A stretch of 64,000 nt of DNA. Origin: Corythucha ciliata. Lineage: Eukaryota > Arthropoda > Insecta > Hemiptera > Tingidae. This document shows positions 43,979 to 53,998 of this stretch, piece after piece; the first letter of the stretch is position 1, and each line of letters starts with the position of its first letter. The position numbers were made by a program, and so were the translations under genes. The notes beneath the pieces were generated by a model. It was not told where the DNA came from. It saw nothing but the letters and a program-made list of their open reading frames with translations, and made no database searches. Location: positions 27,013,253 to 27,077,252 of the forward strand of contig CM075939.1 of the NCBI GenBank assembly GCA_038030265.1. The letters are read 5' to 3'.

Positions 43979-44440
43979 CCGGCCAAAGGAGGAGCCGCTC
44001 CAGGACCTTGCTCTCGCAGGGCAGGAGGCTAATCGGCCTATAGCTACCGGGAGACGCCGGGTCGCGGTCGGGCGACTTCAGAAGAAGTATCACCACAGCG
44101 ACCCGCCATCTCACCGGGAAGTACCCCGCCACAAGACATCGATTGTAGAGCCCCAAAAAGGACTCCACCGCCGAGTCCGGGAGATGCTTAAGCATCTCAG
44201 GGCACACCCCGGTGAACCCCGGAGCCCTGCCCTGCGCTCTTTCCAATGGGCACATCATTTTTTGCCGTTGCAACAATTATTGCATGTGCAACTAGCTGTT
44301 TCTGAAAAATTCAGGAAATGGCGGTTATCTCGGAAACAATAGCGGAATTTTGGAAAAGTGCAAATAGTCATTTCGATCAGAAATGATTTGCCCCTTTACT
44401 GGTTTTTCTCTGTCCAGTCGCTTTTTGTACATCCTGTATA

Positions 44441-47400
44441 TTCATTCATGAAAATGTTTTTACCCTAACGACTGAGATACCAAATTATGGCGCTGAAATC
44501 CATGTTCAGTACCGGTGTTTTAAAGGTACACTACTTGTATGTAGATACGGGTGCAGGTTTTGTTCGAGGGAATGATCAAACTAATATTTCCACCACAAAA
44601 AATGGATTCTGGACCTATTTTTGTGGTTGATCGCTTGCAAAATTACCTGTATTTTGCCGCACCAGAAACTTGCGTCGGCACTCTTGTACAGAACTAACTG
44701 CGTGGGCATCTATTGCCGATACAATGGTGGGGTACTTAAGAGCGTTTTTCGTTCTTGTGTATTTTCACGCCTACGAGGCGTACGTCCAATTAAGCGGAAA
44801 CAGAAGTGCAAGATAACTTGATCAGCGTTCCATTATACATTACCCAACCTCTCCCTTCGGCCAATTCACTTTCACCCATTCTTGAACAGAACACGGAAGA
44901 AAAACAAGAAGATACTATGACTGACGGGGGTGGGGGAGGCATCGAAAAAGGAAGTATCACGTCCGAAAAACTTAGTCTCAGTATCAATCTCCACTAACTT
45001 ACTGATTCAAATTGATGAAGGGAGAGCGTTATGAATGGCCCTGTAAGTAGACGAGAGGAGAAGGATAACTTCAGGCACACGGTATAAGATGGAGTGGTAA
45101 ATGGTTGGGTGGGGGTGGGAAGTAAAGGAATTTCTCCTCCTTATCGTTTCCTCGTCTTCCTCTTTTTATCCCTCACCTCAACAGCCAACCACCCCGCCAA
45201 CCTACATCACTGTTTTTACTTCGCTATCAATAATGGGAAATTGTGAAAGGATGGGTAAAGGGTATTGAAGACTAAGGTTGATGTGAATGTCGATTGGGTT
45301 TCAACGTGAGGGGTGAGTGTTGAACGTGGGGAGAAGGGTTTTGGGGGTGAAGCTTGGAATCAAAATTACGTTTAATGAGCCGGTAACTTGGAAATTTATG
45401 ACCCGCTGAAAATGAAGGTTTCGCTGCGTTCGTTCAGGTATTTCAAAAGGACGGGAGGAGTAATCTCAGTGGAATGAAATTTTTGGGGGGAGGGGATCAA
45501 AATAATTCGATTATAAAGAGGAGTTAATCGTTATTTACGCGTAACAAAGATCCAGGTCTTGCGGATTTCATTAAATCGAAAGTTGGACCAATCGAGTTAT
45601 AGTGAGACTGAGTATAAGCATATTATCTTGGAAAAAGGGAACAGCAAAAGCACTAAACAGGCGTTATCACCTCCAAGAAGACTTAGCGCCTTAATAACTG
45701 GCTCCCATTAACGCAGGAAAATAATGCCCGGGGGCAAGGTTGGGCTAATTGGGCTGGTATACAAAGAGCGTGCTGGCTTACCACTTGATTAGTCGTTATA
45801 ATAATATTTGAGTGCTGCGGATTGTTTTTAGAGAAATAAACGACCAGAATTATGTTTAAAATTTGCATAGTATAGCGGATGTTCTAAATGTTTTGACGTC
45901 ACTCAAAGCTCTCCAGATTTCTCCTCTCTTTCTGTATCGGATTTTTCTCTCAATCTCATCATGCCTCGCCTGTCGCCTCACCCCATCCCCTTTTTGCTAT
46001 CAGAATCTCCTTAGCAACAAAACTCAATATTTACCTCTTTTTCGTTCGCTCTCCTCTTCATTCTTTTTTTTTTTCTTCTTCGTTTCTCCTTGATTTCTCT
46101 CCTCCATCTCGTCCACTCACTCCCTCCTGACAGAATCTAACGAGATAAAATTCAGTCCATCCGAGAAACAATCTCCCGGGGCGCAGAACAATAGTATAAC
46201 CTCATTAGGGTCAATCTTTTCCATCCTTTTCACTACCTTGCCCACCCCATCCCCACAAATTCTCTTTCTTTTTCATGGTGCAGACAACTTTTAGGCCTGT
46301 GAGTCTTTTGATAATAATATGCAAAGGGAGGAAAAAATAGCGAATGAAGTGCCGCGTTAATTTATTTTATGAAAAATGGGCTGTTTTCTACTTAGATCAT
46401 TATAATCATTTATATTTTCTTTCCTTTTATGCCATCATTAGCGGATTTCGAACTTGAGAAGAAATAAAAAAGGAAGCAAGAGGTCTGCTAAGGGAAAAAA
46501 AGTATGAATAGGAGCGGAGACGTGCAGAAAAAAAAAAAAATGAATTAAACGTAATGGCACAAGAGCGAGAACTTGTCAAAAAACTCGACAAATGGATCTC
46601 CTGTCTTTCTCTCTCGCGTGTTTTCTCACTCACACTCTCAATCTCCCTCACGTTTACCCCTGGATTTGGCATCTATACCCCATTCCACATCCACTACCAG
46701 ATCCCCACTACCGATGTTTCCACTACCGATGTTTCCATCTTTTTCCCCGATCGTAAAAAGCGCAAGGGGAGTTGTTTAACATGAGGCGTCCGTTGCACAC
46801 ACAAAAAAAAACTGGTGGGGTTATCTTCAACGTTCTATCACGAAAACTAAACTATGAAACTCGTGATCGGATCTTCTCTCACGTATCGAAAACAGAATTA
46901 TACCCCCGCCCCACAGTATCATATTACCACAGTGTTTTTCCAAGGTCAGAACTGGAATTTAGAATTCAAAACAAAGGCAGGGGGGAGGGGCGGATGAACT
47001 TTACCGTTTGGCTATAAGGACCCAGGGGGAGAGGGGGCACAGAAGAAAAATCCGCTATAATCCAATTTCCGGGTAAAACGCGCCACCTTCCCCCGGGTCC
47101 CCGTCCTCCCAGGCTCAAGTTATTTATGGAAAAAAATTAAAGAAAAGTTTTTGATGTAATGGAAAAACTTTCTTTTTTTTCGTTGTTAGAATAGGCAAAA
47201 AGGGAGTGGACTTTCCCAACTTCAATAAACATTGAATGGATTCGGGGCAAAAGCCGGGCTCTCCCTGTACGTTGTTTACAGAGACTTGATAGAGCTGTCA
47301 AATCCAGAACTTAAAAAAAAAGAAGCAGGTGGAGGATGTTGAAAAAAGGGGTTATGGTGTTATGAGGGGGGGGGGGATTGAGTTGAGTGAGATCGTTCGG

Positions 47401-49069
47401 TGACGAAGGAGCGTGGAGTAAAATGGCGTTGGACAGTGAGGAGAGAGGGTGTAAAAAGAGTGTTAAGAGGATGGTTTGGGTGGGGTTGTAAGGGGAAACA
47501 AAATAGACAGAATTTATTTCCCTTTTCGCGCACTTGACTCGCTCTCATGTTTCCTACTAGCGAAAAAAAAAAAAAAAAAAAATTGTATGTACAGGCGGGA
47601 ATAGGAAAAACACCCCGAACGATTTTTTTCTTCTCTAAGGAGCTAGGAAAACATCATGAAAATTGGGCAAATAAATATTTGGTCTTGAAAAGAATCATCC
47701 GCTCTGTATCGTTAAGCATCTTGAAGGAAAACGTCTTCAACGTCAAGGAAAGCGTCATGAGTCAACGTCTTCTACACTGAGCAATGCTTACAACTCCTAG
47801 ACAGTTCGTATAGCTGACAGCCTGGACAGGACTGGTCAACAGAGCCTCAAAAATGGGCGGTCTATCACAAATTATGGAGATTTTATAAGAAAACTCACCA
47901 TTTGGCCGCACAGTCACAAAACTATCAATTGAGCCCGAAAAATAAATATTTTTCTGCCCCCTCCCCCATCAACCATTACTAATATTGTGTAAGATCCTTA
48001 TACCTGAAATTATAGTTTTAAAACTGAAAACATTTTATAACGACATTCAAAAAGATTCCTTTATTTGTATGTACTTTATAGGCAATAACCCGGACGACAC
48101 ACTCAGTCTTGCGGGTTGTAGTCAATGGACCGACGACTCAACAACTAGGCGATATTTTTTCTTGGAACGGATTTTTTTTTTTCAATTCATAGAATTTTCT
48201 CCAGCTCAATGCCTACGGGATGAAAACTTCACAAATTTAAAATTAATTTTTGAGGATGTATTGAGAACAAAGCGTTGGTAATAAAGTTTAGGCGCGTTTT
48301 AAAGTTTCTCGGCTCTTTTGAGCAGTGTGAGTGTTAATTGAATAGCCGAGTGTTTCAGAACATGAAGAACAAAGACTGTGTAAAAGTTTTGCCTTATTGC
48401 ATCGTTCTCAATAGCCGAATTCTCACCCATCGCCTGCAAAAAGTTCCCTCAATCTAACTCCGTTCTCACACCCCCTCCACTACTTCAAAGGGCCCACTCC
48501 AAAGTATAATCGGTAAAATTAAACTTTACTCATTAGCCAGGGCCACAGTGGTCGAAGCGAAGGGCAGGCAGTCCGTCTTTTTCACAACTTTCCACCACCG
48601 AATCCAATCTCCTCGCCACACATTCACTTCATTACTGAACTCTGTGAACTTGTAAAAATGATAAGCTTAAAAACGGAAGATACCTACTCACTACTTATTG
48701 ATCAATAAAGCTGACACCCGGGTGTAGGCAATGTTCGATGTTTTGACAGAATTTATTGCTAAGCGGCTAATTGTAGCCTGTGTGGTGCTAGATTTTAACG
48801 GAAAACGACCTTTTCTCTTCTCATTAAGCTTCTGGGATTGAATGGGCGATTTCCTTGCACTGAGTTTTGAGCTGATGAATTACTATCTTGGAGGTCTAAA
48901 CAACCAGGTTCTAACAAAGGTTCTGAATGGTAAGGTTTTTAGGCTGAGTTTCCTGAGTAAAATTAGTGGTTTCCTGCATATCGAGTCGAAAGATTTTCCG
49001 TGACGGTGCCGGATCACAAAATTACAATCATGCTAGTCGTGATTTTTCCTGACCGAGGAGGCGAAACAA
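44441..49069. other. No gene I can name; polypyrimidine and A runs
   Basis: Long, mostly unremarkable stretch. A and T runs lie at 46064, 46528, 47318 and 47562, and a G run at 47367. 48078-48124 carries GNNPDDTLSLAGC on the plus strand, related to the block at 34.2 kb. Other open frames are short and compositionally biased. Confidence 0.45.
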
Positions 49070-49598
49070 AATCTTGATTTTGATAGAACTATTTATTGAT
49101 CTTGATTACGTCGATGTCTAGAATCTGTGGATTTCACCTCTTAAAGCCCCGAATTCATGGATTGGCCTTTAAGAAAATCAATTTCGTGAGGTTACTTCTT
49201 TAAAATTCCAAAATTCATTATGGTTTTGGCCCTCACAGAATCTAATTGCACCAGGGTTTTCCTCTCAAAAAGCCCATTTCACATGATGGACTCCCTAAAA
49301 AGCCAATTTCGAGGGCTCGTCCCATTCAAAAGAATCAATTTCACGGGGTTATCTCATTCAAAACAGCAATTTTAGGCCCCACGAGCTTAGGTCCGTCAAA
49401 AATGCACTTCTATGAGTTGGGCTCTTCCAAAGAATATTCGTGGATTTGGCGCTTACTACGCAAATTCGTGGGGAGGGTATTCGTTACCTACAATCTCTCA
49501 TTTTGAACCTCAAGAAAAAAACAATTCCACGGGTTTGGCTCATTGGAAAAGCTAACTTCATGGAATTCACACGTTAGAATTAAATTTTCTGGGGTACT
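49070..49598. repeat. Degenerate tandem array, left part
   Basis: Phrases AATTTCGTGG, GGCTCATTCAAAA and close variants recur every 35-45 bases. The same array continues after the inserted TIR element, at 50634. Confidence 0.6.
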
Positions 49599-50633
49599 GG
49601 GGCCCTATTCTTGAAATTATGAGAATTTTACAATATTGCTTTGAAGGCAATGTTGCTTATAGAGAAGTGAAAGCAATGTTGTCTGGGCTGCAGAGTGTTC
49701 CGGAGACTCAAGAATCAATAAAATAACCGCGGGGATTCCTTTCAGTTGTGAATTTAAAAAAAAAATCTCTAAAGCTAGAGCTGTATTTAGAAATTCTTTG
49801 TTAAAATGAGAGTTTTCGACTAGTTTTCGACTACAGCAGGAGACCTCATTATCGTCCCTCTACGCGCCCACATGGGGCACGAATATCTCGTTGTCGACGT
49901 TGAATTAGCCCCTTTCGACACTAGGAGAAAAAAACATCAATCGCTCGTGCCAGCGTAATTTTTCTCGGGGGTGAGACGTCTCCCGCATCGGCTCCAAATG
50001 TGAAAGGCCCCACAGAGTTCTATGTATTTTTACTGCAAGAGTCCGACGTTACACCTGGGCGATTTTTTTTCCTAATGTGCAAGGGACCTTGGGCTAGTCT
50101 CACAACAACACTGATGGGCACGGAAGAACACTGATTGGCCTAAATTACATCCACTTTTGTGCACAACAAGGACAACTTTCAAACTTCGACTTCATTGCCC
50201 AACCCATCTGAGAAATGCTGGTGAGCGTAATTGTGGCATGCAGCTCTTCCTTGCCTCCCCACGCATCTTACTGAGCGTTTCTCGTGGGCATGTCGCTTAC
50301 TCAGGTCACTGGCAACTCATTTTTGGGTTGACGCCCTACGACTAGACGAAATATTCGTTTATCGAGGGATTCTCTTTTTTTTTTCACAAACCGTACTCAC
50401 TGAACAAGAAAGCTCAACTGTGAAAAATAAATTCCTTCTTGTAAAAAACAAAATGGAAACACCAGCTGGGGGTGTTTAAAAAAAAAATACAAAAAAGCAA
50501 TGTTGCCTGAGAAAAATCGCGCCCAAAGCAATACTGCTAATTTCAAGAATTCGTCTAGGCAATGTTGCTTCCTCAAGAAAGTGCCTAATGCAATCGAAAC
50601 TAGTGTTGCCAAGGCGTTCAAGAATAAGGCCCC
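49599..50633. mobile_element. TIR element, 1035 bp, splitting the array
   Basis: GGGGCCCTATTCTTGAA at the left faces TTCAAGAATAAGGCCCC at the right. AATGTTGC/GCAATGTT motifs recur in both halves. A GGTA follows the right end and precedes the left end within a base or two, a possible short target duplication. No transposase is recognised. A diverged relative lies at about 37640-38500. Confidence 0.7.
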
Positions 50634-51075
50634 TGGTATGGCATAATTCCAAAGAGCAATTTCGTGGGTCTCACTCCATTAAAATTTACAATTTCGCCGA
50701 TTTGACCCATTCAAACCCAATTTCGTGAAATCAGCTCACATAAAATCCCAATTTCGCCAATTTTGAGGGGACAGGCTTCGTTAAAATTGAAATTTCGTGG
50801 AATGCGCTCATTCAAATTCAATTTTTAGTTTCATTGGCTTGCTGAAAAACATAGTTTCATGGGTCGGCTCATTCGAAATCAATTTCGTAGAGCTGGCTCT
50901 CTCTAAATGTCAATTTCGTGGGTTACACGTGTTACACTCGTTCAGAAGTGAATTTCGCTGTCTTGACTCAATGAATAAAAAAAAAAAGAAAATGTTGGTT
51001 TAGCTCTTTGAAAAACCAAATTTTAGGCTTCCAGAATTGCGAATTTTCTGTCTTTTTTTTCATCAAAACCTACGA
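50634..51075. repeat. Degenerate tandem array, right part
   Basis: CAATTTCGTGGGT...CTCA-TCAAA units resume directly after the TIR element (near 50655, 50715, 50795, 50880, 50910) and fade by about 51075. Confidence 0.6.
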
Positions 51076-51952
51076 CATGGCAAAACGTTCAATTTTCTGC
51101 GCTGACAACCCTTCATAGAGCCGTTTTGACTGAGATAGGAAAAAATGAACCTTAAAAGTCGACAGCTTGAGCCCTCGGTTGGTTTAGCCAAAATGGCCAA
51201 AAGGGGGGCTGGTTTGGAGGAGTTTCTCTCAACACGGGGAATCCGACAATCGAAACGAGACGTTGAAGCGGTTTCACCTGAAATGACACCGTTCTTGCCT
51301 CACTTTTTCTAGCGCTATGTCTCCCAGTCCCATAGTATTCATAGCATCCCATGCTTGAATGGATTGGGATGCACTTGAGCTAAGCACTCGTCAAAATAAA
51401 ATTGTTAGTACGCAAATTGAATCCGAATCGTGGGGCTGAATCGAATGTTTCGCCACGAAAAACTGCTGAGCACCTGCAACGCTCTATTCACGTGGTTGGA
51501 ATTTGGAAATAATCGAAAGGAGCCAATTTGCTGCTCATTCATATACCAATTCTATTTTTCACGTTCCTATTAATTCGTGAACATAAAAACCTTAAAATCC
51601 CTATTTGTTCATCTTTAAGCTTTCCTGGGGTTTCTTCTGAACGGTGGCCCTTGGAGGTCCAGACCCGACGCTCCAACCATGGTACTGTTATAATGGTGCA
51701 AATCGTTCTTCTCCCCAGTCCGGAACAGTTTCAGCTTTCACTGGCCAGCTGCCAGGAAGGGTGAATCTTACCGTAAAAAAAAGTATTTTTAGCGTAGTAC
51801 CTACTTGTTTCCATTCAAAAAATATGTTCAAATTATACTTTTTCAAAACGGCACGCAGCCCAGTTTCAAAAAGTTGGCCATCCTACTGATGAAAACTGTT
51901 CAACTCCTCTGGCTAAAAACTGACTATAATCAGATTAATTGGGTCATAATTT
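51076..51952. other. No gene seen
   Basis: Spacer; open stretches short and without domains. Confidence 0.5.
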
Positions 51953-52101
51953 AGGCCTGATTTCACCAACTTGTTAAACCACGATCAACAAATAATCACG
52001 ATTACAATGTAAAAACTTATATCAGAATTTGTATGGGTCGTTATCGGCAACTAATCACGATCAACTTTAAACGGGATCAATTTTGTTGGTGAAAATGGGC
52101 C
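51953..52101. mobile_element. MITE, 149 bp
   Basis: AGGCCTGATTTCACCAAC at the left and GTTGGTGAAAATGGGCCT at the right; ACGATCAAC and GATCAACTTTAAACGGGATC add inner pairing. No coding content. Confidence 0.65.
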
Positions 52102-52680
52102 TCGCTTCAATTACTGGTTAGTGTAATTTAAAGAACTGATTAATGATAATCAACTGATTACCACCAAGTGCCTCTTTATCAATCGCCGATTTTGTCATAA
52201 TCAAATCAACCGGTAAAGTTAATCAGCCCTCTCCAACCCTCTTATCCACTGTGGGAGCTTATTTGATAGCTATTCTTATCAGCAGTGATGAGCAATCCAG
52301 TTCTTTTATGTATATCGTTGGTTGGCCCTCCGAGGTTCCATTAGCGCTAAATCAGTTGATTAAATTGGAGTGATATTGACAAAGAGGTTATAATTTTGAG
52401 AAGCTTTTTGCTCGGCGATTTCTTTTTTGTTGGTGATTTTGAGGCCCACTTTATCAATCACTGGTTAGTGTAATTTAAAGAACTGATTTGGGATAATCAA
52501 CTGATTACCACCAAGTGCGTCTTTATCAATCGCCGATTTTGTCATAATCAATCGGTAAAGTTAGTCAGCCCTCCGAGGTTCCATTAGTGCTTAATCAGTT
52601 GATTAAACCAGGAGTGATATTGACAACGAGGTTATATTTTTGCGAAGCTTCATGCTCGTCGATTCCTTTTTTGGTGGTGA
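52098..52680. repeat. Two-unit tandem duplication with an insertion in unit 1
   Basis: Unit 1 (52098-52442) and unit 2 (52443-52680) share the order TGGTTAGTGTAATTTAAAGA, ATCAACTGATTACCACCAAG, AGCCCTC..CGAGGTTCCATTAG and GTGATATTGACAA. Unit 1 is longer because of a 99-bp insertion (with its duplicated target) flanked by GCCCTC (52226-52231 and 52325-52330). Unit 2 has the empty site. Confidence 0.85.
52232..52324. mobile_element. Short MITE family F insertion
   Basis: Begins TCCAACCC and ends ATATCGTTGGTTG. Its right part CAGTGATGAGCAATCCAGTTC matches the ends of the family F element at 18475-18700. A six-base GCCCTC target duplication is proven by the empty site in the next tandem unit. Confidence 0.7.
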
Positions 52681-53203
52681 TTTTTTGTTATTTTATTGTC
52701 ATTCATAACGCGTGGGTACCTACAATGTTGAACACTAAAATTATTCTCGTCAGCAGATGAACTTTACGTGGAATTTCTCGGTTGGGAGCGTCGACCGTAC
52801 AAGACGGCAACTTTTTCATTGAACTCTCATCACATTTTCAGAGTGCCATGAACAGTACTCGGTTTGATTTAAATCTACGATTTTCTGCTCCTAATTTCAA
52901 TTCCCCAGGCAAAGGCCAGAGATCACCACTTCGTCGATCTCAATGGATTTCGCCCGGGTCATTTTCTCGGCTCGCCGACAGGTGCATCAGGGCAATCTAA
53001 CTCGGAATGCAATAGACTTCGGTCATAAGAGCTCGGCAAAATTCATTATTCCATTAAAGAAAAAATTCTATCCGACCCCATTTCGTGGTAATATTTTTTT
53101 ACGTATTTTATTTGGCTTAATAGAATATTTTCCCCTAATTTTTGTATTATTTCCTACAGTTTTAAGAATTCTAAAGACGGAAAGAGAATGATGAGCGGAA
53201 GGC

Positions 53204-53321
53204 CTACTCTGTAAAATTTAGTGCCGGCCTACCGGCGCTATCCACCCACCTTGCCCTAAAACATACGTTCCAACTTGGAGAGGGCGGGTAGATGGCACCG
53301 GTGATAAATTTTACAGAGTAG
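53204..53321. mobile_element. MITE, 118 bp
   Basis: CTACTCTGTAAAATTTAGTG at the left faces TAAATTTTACAGAGTAG at the right; GCCGGCCTACCGGCGC and GGCACCGGTG sit just inside. Confidence 0.8.
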
Positions 53322-53871
53322 TGCCCTTGTAATTGGATTATATTAATAGCGAAACGAACTTTGGTATAAGCCGGATCAAGTAATCAACGACACTCATCAT
53401 TGAAATTAGGTACGGGACGTCTGGAATACGGCACACATAACACGCCAATGGTGAGAACGCCGGAAAACGGGCGATGAGGATGACCAGCCTGCAACAAAAT
53501 TTGAGTAAACACACAAGAATATACCTTGAAGACCGCTCAAAATCTCATCTAGAGCATGCAATGGAAGATAATCAAAAAATAAGCGGCTGATTACCAAATC
53601 AACTGATTACTAATCACATTTTTGATTTGAAAAGGTACCTAGCGGCTTAGTCATTGACTAGGCCTAATCAGTGGTCTCGTAATCAAAACTTTAGTCAGAG
53701 AATTGAAAAAAGCGGGCCTTAGTCTGAAATCGATAGAAGGAACTGAAATTATAAACTAGGGAAACTAAGGATTTTTGCTTCTAAAGGAAGGCATTCCCGA
53801 AAATGGGGGCCTTCAGGTCCAGGAAGTGATCGACAGGCCCTTAGGCGAAAGGCCAGAATAATGAATGTCAG

Positions 53872-53998
53872 ACTTTTATGGTGGATTTCACCACCTCGGC
53901 TTACCATAGGCTTACCTTGTTTACATAAGATTCAATGCATTTTTCCCGTCAAGTCCGACTTAATTTTAAGCCGAGATGGTGAAATCCACCATAAAAGT
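53872..53998. mobile_element. MITE, 127 bp
   Basis: ACTTTTATGGTGGATTTCAC then CACCTCGGCTTA at the left faces TAAGCCGAGATGGTGAAATC then CACCATAAAAGT at the right, with 1-2 mismatches over about 31 bp. GTCA lies just outside both ends (with an extra G on the left), a possible target duplication. Confidence 0.85.

Larger units (their letters stand above)
42276..44232 (-). mobile_element. R1-like LINE, 5'-truncated (copy 2)
   Basis: 1957 bp, transcribed leftward. It begins inside the RT at the 44232 end (APGFTGVCPEMLKHLPDSAV, then SYRPISLLPCESKVLERLL). After a shift the frame 43978-43499 carries QGAFDSVSWPGVLMALRDAG, TRGCPQGSVLSAALWNLLFA and AYVDDLAVVV, all palm motifs intact. After another shift, 43673-42543 covers the thumb and ends with the knuckle CPCGVEEETADHVLRRC, typical of the R1 and jockey superfamilies. 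Two frameshifts make it inactive, but the 12-bp target duplication is exact and the frames are long, so insertion was recent relative to other relics. R1 elements are best known from 28S rDNA; this copy is not in rDNA. Confidence 0.9.
42264..44244. repeat. 12-bp target duplication of the R1-like LINE
   Basis: TGCGCTCTTTCC occurs at 42264-42275 and 44233-44244, immediately outside the LINE. The intact left arm has the corresponding site once (as complement of GGAAAGAGCACA at about 41560). It establishes both LINE ends to the base. Confidence 0.85.
41359..44440. mobile_element. Large foldback element 2 (TATACAGGGTGT termini)
   Basis: Left arm from TATACAGGGTGTACAAAAAG (41359) to about 41645. 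The right arm is its inverse in two pieces, about 42125-42275 and 44233-44440, ending in the complement TACATCCTGTATA. A GC-rich MITE (41645-41779) and about 340 bp of non-coding centre lie between the arms. A LINE split the right arm. The element sits inside the LINE fragment at 40640-41358. A deleted relative is at 3215-3551. No transposase is found. Confidence 0.85.

Noticed and set aside
42276..44232. R1 insertion in 28S rDNA
   Set aside because: Flanks are the arms of a foldback element; no rRNA sequence is visible on either side.
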